Below, piece after piece: positions 6,252 through 12,433 of a stretch of 12,433 nt of DNA. Position 1 is the first letter of the stretch; each line of letters begins with the position of its first letter. A program made the translations under genes and the position numbers. Under the pieces are notes generated by a model, which was not told where the DNA came from, did not search any database, and was given only the letters and a program-made list of their open reading frames with translations. This stretch comes from Bacteroides sp. (GTDB lineage Bacteria; Bacteroidota; Bacteroidia; Bacteroidales; Muribaculaceae), in NCBI GenBank assembly GCA_014801655.1, contig JAAVDT010000061.1:42088-54520 (forward strand), in the 5' to 3' direction.

Positions 6252-6317
6252 CACCGACATTTAGATGACAAACCACACTCGCGAAACAATTAATCAACCG
6301 AAAAAGCAAATCACACA
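6252..6317 (+). promoter_or_regulatory. Conserved 66-nt leader, copy 3
   Basis: Same length and start (CACCGACATTTAGATGACAA) as the other two leaders, with scattered substitutions (for example CACTCGCG in the middle). It ends at the ATG of the third paralogue. Confidence 0.55.
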
Positions 6318-7172
6318 ATGAAAACGAACAAGCTACTCAAAAGCATAATGTTAGGCAGTCTTTGCGCTGTGGCCGTCTTGGCCTACGCCGAGAAAGAAAA
6401 AGTAATTAGGGTTTACAATAACGGTGAAGTGGTGGCAACCTACAAACTCTCTGATTTTGAATACATCCAGGTTGAAGATGTCATTGTAGATGACGAAACA
6501 TCCGAAATGATTAAAGATGTTGAGAACATCACCGTAAACGGCGTCAGCTTCGACATGATAAAGGTTGAAGGAGGCACCTACAGGATGGGCAGTACTGTCA
6601 TTGATGTTGAAATGCCCATACATGATGAAACGGTTGCTACGTTTCAGATAGGCAAGACCGAAGTTACTCAGGAGCTTTGGGAGGCAGTGATGGGGACTAA
6701 TCCCTCAAACTTCAAGGGTGAAGCCAACCTGCCCGTTGAAAATGTATCTTGGACAGATTGCAATACGTTCATCGCCAAACTCAATGAATTGACCGGCAAA
6801 AACTTCCGCCTGCCGACCGAGGCAGAATGGGAGTATGCAGCGAGAGGTGGCAATAAGTCTCAGCGCTACACTTATTCAGGCAGCTACACCCTTGGAGATG
6901 TGGCATGGTACAAAGACAATGCATCCTCAAAGACACATCCTGTAGCTCAGAAGCAGCCGAATGAGCTTGGCATCTATGACATGTCGGGCAATGTATTTGA
7001 ATGGACGTCAGATAAGTATAGCACAGATTACAGCCAACCTCGCACGAGCTCTAATCGCGTCCTTCGTGGCGGTAGCTGGTACTACATTGCTGTTTATGCG
7101 CGCGTTGCCTATCGCCACGACTATAGCGAGTCCACTACGAACGGCTACCTTGGGCTCCGCCTGGCTCTCTAA
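6318..7172 (+). CDS. Exported FGE/SUMF-fold protein, putative DGR variable protein 3
   Basis: The 284-aa third paralogue has a signal peptide (cleavage near VLAYA|EKE), the VIRVYNNGEVVATYKLSDF segment, a linker six residues longer than in copy 2, and the FGE-sulfatase domain from about residue 73. In its centre (6735-6853) it differs from copy 1 by only 2 of 119 bases, which suggests recent duplication or gene conversion. The usual GNVWEW reads GNVFEW here. The FGE catalytic cysteine positions hold Tyr and Ala. As in the other copies there is no lipobox and no C-terminal anchor, so the protein is expected to be periplasmic or secreted. It is followed by a large nested palindrome rather than another copy. 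Confidence 0.85.
   Translation: MKTNKLLKSIMLGSLCAVAVLAYAEKEKVIRVYNNGEVVATYKLSDFEYIQVEDVIVDDETSEMIKDVENITVNGVSFDMIKVEGGTYRMGSTVIDVEMPIHDETVATFQIGKTEVTQELWEAVMGTNPSNFKGEANLPVENVSWTDCNTFIAKLNELTGKNFRLPTEAEWEYAARGGNKSQRYTYSGSYTLGDVAWYKDNASSKTHPVAQKQPNELGIYDMSGNVFEWTSDKYSTDYSQPRTSSNRVLRGGSWYYIAVYARVAYRHDYSESTTNGYLGLRLAL
7053..7169 (+). other. Putative DGR variable region, copy 3
   Basis: Codons 246-284, gap-free against the other two copies. Against copy 1 there are 27 differences in the 120 nt including the stop codon, although the genes are almost identical 200 bp upstream. Variable codons again end in C, T or G. The invariant tail CGCCTGGCTCTC is at 7158-7169. Confidence 0.7.
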
Positions 7173-7224
7173 GTTTACAACTTTTTCCGATTTGGTCTGC
7201 TGTCTCCGATTGTAGGCTAAGGAG

Positions 7225-7508
7225 GAGGGGCGCGCCGGAGGTGTGCCGGTTGCTTATAACCCCAGGCGTAGAGACCCGTAGGGCTCGGAGCCTGGGGGGA
7301 TGGGGGATATACATACTATAATGGGAGCCTCGTAGAGGCGATGTTTTGTGGGGCGACAGGTTGTCGCATAGGGTATTCACCAACAAAAACACCGCCTCTA
7401 CGAGGCTCGAAGTATATAGCCTGCACTCTGCCTACCCCAGACTCCGAGTCCCTACGGGCCTCTGCGTCTGGGGTTTGGAATGACCGACGCACCTCCGGTG
7501 CGCCTCTC
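7225..7508. repeat. Three concentric inverted repeats (nested palindromic elements)
   Basis: Three arm pairs share one centre near 7366: outer 7225-7250 with 7483-7508, middle 7258-7297 with 7435-7475, inner 7325-7351 with 7380-7408. All are imperfect, but most positions pair. At the tip GCGACA (7353-7358) pairs with TGTCGC (7362-7367). Several arms are themselves palindromic, for example GCCTCGTAGAGGC. I see no gene in the 531-bp spacer 7173-7703; short open frames through it merely follow the repeats. It could be several elements inserted into one another, and transcribed it would form one very long hairpin that may end transcription of the trio. Confidence 0.85.
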
Positions 7509-7629
7509 GCGTAAGTCACCTGGATACGAAATTTTTGGTGCAGCTCAATATGTGTTGCGAATAATTCGATTCCGACATACGGCGGAATGGATGGTAAAAG
7601 ATTAAAAAAGGTGTGAAAAAGTGGGTGGG

Positions 7630-7664
7630 AATTGATGTTAGTTGATGTAAGTTGATTATCTTTG
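7630..7664 (+). promoter_or_regulatory. Candidate promoter of the GH92 gene with 10-bp tandem units
   Basis: TATCTTTG at 7657-7664 matches the Bacteroidetes -7 element, 40 bp before the ATG. A TTG at 7632-7634 could serve as the -33 box. Three 10-bp units AATTGATGTT, AGTTGATGTA and AGTTGATTAT (7630-7659) run through this interval, each bringing a TTG. Confidence 0.55.
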
Positions 7665-7703
7665 TGGTTACTAAATTGCAATTAACATAACCAAAAGATA
7701 TCT

Positions 7704-10037
7704 ATGAAGAAAATCAGCGTTTCGCTTGCTTTGCTGGGTGCTTCGGCGGTGATGGTTAGTGCCGCTGACCCGGTGGATTATGTGAATACTCTTTCGGGCA
7801 CTCAGTCGAAGTATGAGCTTTCGACCGGTAACACTCTGCCTATCGTGACTATGCCTTGGGGTATGAATGGCTGGACTCCTCAGACCGGCAAGATGGGCGA
7901 TGGTTGGGTTTACACCTACGATGCCGATAAAATAGTGGGTTTCAAACAGACCCACCGCCCCTCGCCATGGATCAATGACTATGGTCAGTTTTCGCTGATG
8001 CCTGTGACCGGTAAGCCGGTGTTTGATGAGCAGCAGCGTGCAAGCTGGTTCAGCCACAAGGCTGAGAAGGCTACGCCTTATTATTATAAGGTGTATCTCG
8101 CCGACCATGACGTGACCACGGAGTTTGCGCCGACCGAACGTGCCGTGGCTTTCCGCTTCACTTTCCCGGAGGCGGAACTTTCAACGGTGGTGATTGATGC
8201 GTTTGATCATGGTTCAGCCGTGACTGTCGATAAGGCCAACCGTCGAATCACGGGCTACACCACTAAAAACTCCGGCGGCGTGCCTGAGAATTTCAAGAAC
8301 TATTTCGTGATTGAATTTGACACGGATTTCGGCTACACGGCCACCGTGCTCGACAGCGTGATTTCTGAAGGTGTCAGCTCGGCTGCAGGCAATCATGCCG
8401 GTGCAATCGTGGGTTTCAAGACCCATAAGGGTCAGACGGTCAATGCCCGCGTGGCCTCCTCATTTATCTCTCCCGAGCAGGCTCTGATCAATCTCAAGGA
8501 GCTTGGCGACGGCGACTTTGACCGCATCTGCAAGGAGGGCCGCGCCCGCTGGAACGATGTGCTCGGCCGCATCGAAGTGGCTCCCGACAGCTATGACTTT
8601 CAGCTCGACCGCCTGCGCACATTCTACTCCAACCTCTATCATGCGCTGCTCTTCCCTCACGCATTTTATGAAATCGATGCTGCCGGCAAGGTGGTTCACT
8701 ACAGCCCCTACAACGGCGAGGTGTGTCCCGGATATATGTTTACCGATACCGGCTTCTGGGATACGTTCCGCGCTCTGTTCCCGCTTGTTAATCTCGTGTA
8801 CCCCTCCGAGAGTACCAAGATTCAGGATGGCCTCGTCAACGCCTATCTTGAAAGCGGCTTCCTGCCTGAGTGGGCATCGCCGGGCCATCGCGGATGCATG
8901 GTGGGCAACAACAGCGCATCCGTTGTTGCAGACGCTTATCTCAACGGCATCCGTGGCTACGACATTGAAAAGCTCTGGGAAGCAGTGACCTCCGGCGCTC
9001 ACAAAGTGCATCCCGAAGTCTCCTCGACCGGCCGTCTGGGTCATGAATATTATGATGCCCTGGGCTATGTGCCCTATAACGTGGGCATCAATGAAAGCGC
9101 AGCCCGCACGCTCGAATATGCCTACGACGACTGGTGTATCTATCAGCTCGGCAAGGCTTTGGGTAAATCGAAGAAGGAACTTGAACCATATGCCAAGGCT
9201 GCGATGAACTATCGCAACCTTTTCGATAAGGAACACAATCTGATGCGCGGACGCAACGAAGACGGCACTTTCCAAACCCCCTTCAATCCGCTGAAATGGG
9301 GCGATGCGTTCACTGAAGGGAACTCTTGGCACTACACCTGGTCGGTGTTTCACGACCCGCAGGGTCTCATCAACCTGATGGGTGGTGCGAGCGAGTTCAA
9401 CCAGATGATGGACTCAGTGTTCACCGTGCCGCCGGTGTTTGACGACAGCTATTATGGCTTCCCCATCCACGAAATCCGCGAGATGCAGATCATGAATATG
9501 GGTAACTATGCGCATGGCAATCAGCCGATTCAGCACATGATTTATCTCTATGACTGGTCGGGCGAACCCTGGAAAGCACAATATTGGGTGCGCGAGGTGA
9601 TGAACCGCATGTACACCCCCAACCCCGACGGCTATTGCGGCGACGAAGACAATGGTCAGACATCGGCCTGGTATGTGTTCTCGGCCATGGGCTTCTATCC
9701 GGTGGCTCCCGGTTCGGGCGAATATGCGCTCGGCGCACCGCTCTTCAAGTCTGTGAAGCTGCATCTTGAAAATGGCAACACCGTGACCATCAATGCTCCG
9801 GCCAACAGCGACACCAATCGCTACGTTGAGGCGCTGAGTGTCGACGGCAAACCCTACGACAAGAATTTCGTGACCTATACTCAGCTCACCGGTGGCGCAA
9901 CTCTTGATTTCACAATGGGTTCCAAACCCAACACCGAGCGTGGCACATCGGTTGAGGCGCGTCCTTATTCATTCTCCACAGCGGCCGATGCTCCCGTCAT
10001 CAAAGCTGCCAAGAAAACCTCTAAAAAACGTAAGTAA
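7704..10037 (+). CDS. GH92 family alpha-mannosidase, exported
   Basis: GH92 enzymes are calcium-dependent exo-acting alpha-mannosidases that trim mannose from N-glycans and yeast mannan by an inverting mechanism. The 777-aa product has a signal peptide (MKKISVSLALLGASAVMVSA), then the GH92 N-terminal beta-sandwich (PVDYVNTLSG, NTLPIVTMPWGMNGWTPQTG) and the catalytic alpha/alpha barrel. Landmarks are GCMVGNNSASVVADAY, TEGNSWHYTW with the probable general acid Glu538, HGNQPIQHMIYLY, and GDEDNGQTSAWY with Asp647 and Asp649. These match, with a constant offset of five, the residues I recall for Bacteroides BT3990 (Glu533, Asp642, Asp644). Linkage specificity cannot be read reliably. There is no lipobox, so it is probably periplasmic; the C-terminus is a short basic tail (KKTSKKRK). 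It has its own promoter and no SusC/SusD pair nearby. A GYF_2 protein follows after 5 bp. Confidence 0.95.
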   Translation: MKKISVSLALLGASAVMVSAADPVDYVNTLSGTQSKYELSTGNTLPIVTMPWGMNGWTPQTGKMGDGWVYTYDADKIVGFKQTHRPSPWINDYGQFSLMPVTGKPVFDEQQRASWFSHKAEKATPYYYKVYLADHDVTTEFAPTERAVAFRFTFPEAELSTVVIDAFDHGSAVTVDKANRRITGYTTKNSGGVPENFKNYFVIEFDTDFGYTATVLDSVISEGVSSAAGNHAGAIVGFKTHKGQTVNARVASSFISPEQALINLKELGDGDFDRICKEGRARWNDVLGRIEVAPDSYDFQLDRLRTFYSNLYHALLFPHAFYEIDAAGKVVHYSPYNGEVCPGYMFTDTGFWDTFRALFPLVNLVYPSESTKIQDGLVNAYLESGFLPEWASPGHRGCMVGNNSASVVADAYLNGIRGYDIEKLWEAVTSGAHKVHPEVSSTGRLGHEYYDALGYVPYNVGINESAARTLEYAYDDWCIYQLGKALGKSKKELEPYAKAAMNYRNLFDKEHNLMRGRNEDGTFQTPFNPLKWGDAFTEGNSWHYTWSVFHDPQGLINLMGGASEFNQMMDSVFTVPPVFDDSYYGFPIHEIREMQIMNMGNYAHGNQPIQHMIYLYDWSGEPWKAQYWVREVMNRMYTPNPDGYCGDEDNGQTSAWYVFSAMGFYPVAPGSGEYALGAPLFKSVKLHLENGNTVTINAPANSDTNRYVEALSVDGKPYDKNFVTYTQLTGGATLDFTMGSKPNTERGTSVEARPYSFSTAADAPVIKAAKKTSKKRK

Positions 10038-10042
10038 CAGAA

Positions 10043-10612
10043 ATGAAGTATTATGCTATTATAAACGGAGTGCAGCAGGGGCCGGTTGAGGCTTCTGCGC
10101 TTAAGCAGCTGCCGGGATTTTCGGCAGAAACTCCGGTGTGGTGTGAATCGATGACTGATTGGGCCCCTGCCTCGCAGGTGGCTGACCTGTCGTGGCTGTT
10201 TATCACCCCCGGTGACACGCCGCCACCGCTCGATTCTGCCCCCGGATCGGGTCCGGGCTATGGTCCACGTACCCGACCGCTCGGCGGCACGGCATCTAAT
10301 ATGGGTGTGCCCGGCTTCAATCCTTATGGCCCGGATCCGGCTCGCCGTCCATACAACTGGATGGGATGGTCGATTTTCAATACCGTCATGGGGTTGCTTT
10401 TCGGCTGGATTTCAACTATTCTCGGCATTGTTGGAATCATCTTTTCGGCACAGGCCAAAAACCGATATGAGCAATGTGATTATGCCGGCGCCGAGTCTTC
10501 GGCTCGCGTGGCCAAGATTGTCAATATTATTGGCCTGGTGATTCTGGGTCTGGCTATTTTGCTTGCGATAGCGCTGTTTGGGCTGATTTTTGCGGGATTT
10601 AATTATCATTAA
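10043..10612 (+). CDS. GYF_2 domain plus CD225/dispanin-like membrane protein
   Basis: The 189-aa product starts with a GYF_2 domain (residues 1-53: MKYYAIINGVQQGPV, then TPVWCESMTDWAPASQ), a fold thought to bind proline-rich peptides. A Pro/Gly-rich linker (55-103) follows, then a CD225-like region (104-175). The latter has YNWMGWSIFNTVMGL, a first membrane segment (about 108-134), the loop SAQAKNRYEQCDYAGAESSA, and a second membrane segment (about 157-186). This pairing is common in Bacteroidetes; its role is not established. It starts 5 bp after the GH92 stop codon and is closed by a clear terminator, so the two genes are probably co-transcribed. No signal peptide is seen, so the GYF_2 part is probably cytoplasmic. 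Confidence 0.85.
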   Translation: MKYYAIINGVQQGPVEASALKQLPGFSAETPVWCESMTDWAPASQVADLSWLFITPGDTPPPLDSAPGSGPGYGPRTRPLGGTASNMGVPGFNPYGPDPARRPYNWMGWSIFNTVMGLLFGWISTILGIVGIIFSAQAKNRYEQCDYAGAESSARVAKIVNIIGLVILGLAILLAIALFGLIFAGFNYH

Positions 10613-10630
10613 GTTGAAAATTTTAGATAG

Positions 10631-10662
10631 AAAGCCGCTCCCGGTTTGGGCGCGGCTTTTTT
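10631..10662 (+). terminator. Rho-independent terminator
   Basis: AAAGCCGC (10631-10638) pairs with GCGGCTTT (10652-10659), with CCC and GGG extending the stem inside, followed by a T run. It lies 19 bp after the stop codon of the GYF_2 gene and closes the GH92 transcript. Confidence 0.9.
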
Positions 10663-10848
10663 GTTTAGGTTTTTGGAACTTAGGGATTTGAAAGCCTACG
10701 GAACTTTTTTTGTCGGCTTGCGCCTCAAATACGGAACGGAGCGGAACGACACGGAACTTTTTTGTTTTTTCCGGTTTGCTTGAAACTGAACTCGCGGGGA
10801 CTCGCTTCGCTCTCCGGGCAGGAACTCGTGGAACACTTGATAGAGGAC

Positions 10849-10876
10849 AGAGTTTAGAGATTAGAGTTTAGAGAAT
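10849..10876. repeat. Two tandem 14-bp units
   Basis: AGAGTTTAGAGATT (10849-10862) is followed directly by AGAGTTTAGAGAAT (10863-10876), one mismatch apart. The unit is simple purine-rich sequence and may change copy number. Confidence 0.8.
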
Positions 10877-10895
10877 AAAGAATGGAGGTGGGGGA

Positions 10896-10929
10896 TTGGG
10901 GTGAATTTCGGAAAAAATTGTTAACTTTG
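10896..10929 (+). promoter_or_regulatory. Candidate carB promoter
   Basis: TAACTTTG at 10922-10929 matches the Bacteroidetes -7 element exactly, 32 bp before the carB ATG. TTG at 10896-10898 is a possible -33 box, 23 bp upstream. After the -7 box the sequence GCAGAGTCATTACACAAC resembles the 17-bp units in front of fmt. Confidence 0.65.
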
Positions 10930-10961
10930 CAGAGTCATTACACAACAAATATTGTAACACA

Positions 10962-12433
10962 ATGAAAAAGGTTCTGTTGCTTGGCTCCGGAGCCCTGAAA
11001 ATCGGTCAAGCCGGCGAGTTTGACTACTCAGGTTCCCAGGCCCTCAAGGCGATGCGCGAAGAAGGCATCTCCACGGTATTAATCAATCCGAATATCGCCA
11101 CGATCCAGACGTCGGAAGGTGTGGCCGATAAGGTTTATTTCCTCCCTATCACTCCGCATTTTGTTGAGGAGGTCATCAAGAAGGAAAACCCCGATGGAAT
11201 TTTGCTGGCGTTCGGCGGCCAGACTGCATTGAATTGCGGTACGGAGCTTTATCTCAACGGAACTCTTGATAAATATGGCGTGAAGGTTCTCGGCACATCA
11301 GTGGAAGCTATTATGATCACTGAAGACCGAGACCTTTTTGTAAAGAAACTGAGCGAAATCGAAGCGAAGACTCCGGTGTCGCAGGCTGTTGAGAATCTTG
11401 AAGATGCTCTCGAAGTGGCCCATCGCATCGGCTATCCGGTGATGGTGCGTTCGGCCTATGCGCTGGGCGGTCTGGGCTCGGGTATCTGCAATAACGACGA
11501 AGAGTTCAAGCGCCACTGCGAAAGCGCGCTGACTTATGCTTCGCAGATTCTCGTGGAAGAGTCGCTCAAGGGCTGGAAGGAAATCGAGTTTGAGGTGATT
11601 CGCGATGCCAACGATCATTGCTTCACCGTTGTGCCGATGGAGAACTTCGACCCGCTGGGCATCCACACCGGCGAATCTATCGTCGTGGCTCCCATCGTGT
11701 CGCTGAGCCGCGAGCAGATTTCGATGCTTGAGGATATTGCCCGCCAGGTTGTGCGCCACATCGGCATCGTTGGCGAATGTAACATCCAGTATGCTTTCAA
11801 CGCTGAAACAAATGACTATCGAATCATTGAAATCAACGCGCGCCTGAGCCGCTCGTCGGCGCTCGCATCGAAGGCTTCAGGCTATCCTCTGGCTTTCGTC
11901 GCCGCCAAGCTCGCGCTGGGCTATACGCTCGACCAGATCGGCGAGATGAACACTGCCAACTCGGCATATGTGGCTCCGTCGGTTGACTATATGATCGTGA
12001 AGATTCCCCGCTGGGACTTGACGAAATTCGTTGGTGTTGACCGCGAAATCGGTTCGTCGATGAAGTCGGTGGGCGAAATCATGTCGATTGGCAAATCTTT
12101 TGAGGAAATCATTCAGAAGGGTCTGCGCATGATCGGTCAGGGCATGCATGGTTTCGTTGGCAACAGCGACTTACAGTTCGACAATCTCGACGAAGCTCTC
12201 GCCAATCCGACCGACCTCCGCATCTTCGCCATCGCTCAGGCTCTTGAGCAGGGCTACACGATTGACCGCATCGTTGAGCTGACCAAGATTGACCGCTGGT
12301 TTATCGAACGTCTGAACAACATCGTTGAATATGCCGCCCATCTGGCCACATTCAAAAAGGTTGCCGACCTCGACCGCGAAACGCTCCACAAAGCCAAGGT
12401 GCTCGGCTTCTCCGACTTCCAGATTGCCCGCCT
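10962..12433 (+). CDS. carB: Carbamoyl-phosphate synthase large subunit (3' end cut by window edge)
   Basis: CarB makes carbamoyl phosphate from bicarbonate, two ATP and ammonia supplied by CarA, for pyrimidine and arginine synthesis. The 490 codons seen cover roughly the first half of a protein usually near 1,070 aa: the preATP-grasp start (KKVLLLGSGALKIGQAGEF, DYSGSQALKAMREEG), the first ATP-grasp domain (FGGQTALNCG, YALGGLGSGI, NARLSRSSALASKASGYPLA, VKIPRWDLTKF) and the start of the oligomerisation domain. The wording (GSGxLxIGQAGEFDYSGSQ, NPNIATIQTS, DKVYFLPITPHFV) is closer to eukaryotic CAD/CPSII than to E. coli CarB. The first ATG after the promoter is used, as Lys-Lys-Val begins the first beta strand. 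No carA lies upstream; a terminator and about 300 bp separate it from the GYF_2 gene. Confidence 0.96.
   Translation, partial: MKKVLLLGSGALKIGQAGEFDYSGSQALKAMREEGISTVLINPNIATIQTSEGVADKVYFLPITPHFVEEVIKKENPDGILLAFGGQTALNCGTELYLNGTLDKYGVKVLGTSVEAIMITEDRDLFVKKLSEIEAKTPVSQAVENLEDALEVAHRIGYPVMVRSAYALGGLGSGICNNDEEFKRHCESALTYASQILVEESLKGWKEIEFEVIRDANDHCFTVVPMENFDPLGIHTGESIVVAPIVSLSREQISMLEDIARQVVRHIGIVGECNIQYAFNAETNDYRIIEINARLSRSSALASKASGYPLAFVAAKLALGYTLDQIGEMNTANSAYVAPSVDYMIVKIPRWDLTKFVGVDREIGSSMKSVGEIMSIGKSFEEIIQKGLRMIGQGMHGFVGNSDLQFDNLDEALANPTDLRIFAIAQALEQGYTIDRIVELTKIDRWFIERLNNIVEYAAHLATFKKVADLDRETLHKAKVLGFSDFQIAR

Larger units (their letters stand above)
10663..10961. other. Low-complexity spacer upstream of carB
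   Basis: No gene is seen in these 299 bp. The stretch holds repeated GGAAC words followed by T runs (about 10699-10770), CG-rich words around 10790-10815, a 14-bp tandem duplication (10849-10876) and the carB promoter. It looks like decayed spacer sequence rather than a coding remnant. Confidence 0.6.

Noticed and set aside
4082..7172. Annotation of the trio as active formylglycine-generating enzymes
   Set aside because: The two catalytic cysteines are missing in all copies and no sulfatase gene is nearby.
4082..7172. Lipoprotein export of the trio through the cysteine in the signal peptide
   Set aside because: The residues before that cysteine (GGL or GSL) do not fit a lipobox; a signal peptidase I site at AYA|E fits better.
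7135..7681. Two minus-strand open frames between the third FGE-like gene and the mannosidase
   Set aside because: They follow the nested palindromes and have low-complexity translations; frames of this type arise from the repeats themselves.
8460..9353. Open frame of 297 codons on the minus strand
   Set aside because: It is antisense inside the catalytic domain of the GH92 gene and has no family resemblance.
10936..10960. Hairpin TTACA...TGTAA in the carB leader as an attenuator
   Set aside because: The stem is only 5 bp and no leader peptide or terminator accompanies it.

Overview
The window looks like a chromosomal segment of a gut Bacteroidales bacterium, most likely Muribaculaceae-like. 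This is inferred from the gene families (Wzi-type capsule assembly porin, GH92 mannosidase, GYF_2/CD225 protein, CAD-like CarB), the A-rich leaders without a Shine-Dalgarno sequence, and several TAnnTTTG (-7) promoter elements. No marker gene fixes the genus.

Left part (1-3003, minus strand): a probable operon reads fmt (methionyl-tRNA formyltransferase), then a Wzi-family outer-membrane barrel 24 bp downstream, then a lipoprotein that overlaps the Wzi stop codon by ATGA and runs off the window edge. The divergent spacer (2845-3238) carries three tandem 17-bp units under the fmt promoter and a G9 tract beside the promoter of a small exported protein (3239-3754, plus).

Centre (3755-7173): three tandem plus-strand paralogues (278-284 aa). 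Each has a signal peptide, a short beta-rich N-terminal segment and an FGE-sulfatase/SUMF-type (C-type-lectin-fold) domain. The last 40 codons of the three genes carry the signature of a diversity-generating retroelement (DGR) variable region. Codon positions 1 and 2 are hypervariable while position 3 is almost frozen, 12 of 13 invariant codons contain no A, a GC-rich invariant tail ends at the stop codon, and a small hairpin follows in two copies. No reverse transcriptase, accessory gene or template repeat lies in the window, so the machinery must be elsewhere if the system is active. These genes are the main result. They look like remote targets of a DGR that diversifies the ligand face of secreted proteins, the same face that holds the active-site cysteines in true FGE.

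The spacers around the trio hold paired palindromic repeats. There is a perfect 40-bp inverted repeat (3896-3995), a diverged relative (6112-6190), and a 284-bp structure of three concentric inverted repeats (7225-7508).

Right part (7704-12433, plus): an exported GH92 alpha-mannosidase, a GYF_2 + CD225 (dispanin-like) membrane protein 5 bp downstream, a rho-independent terminator, a 300-bp low-complexity spacer, and carB (large subunit of carbamoyl-phosphate synthase) with its own promoter, truncated by the window end.
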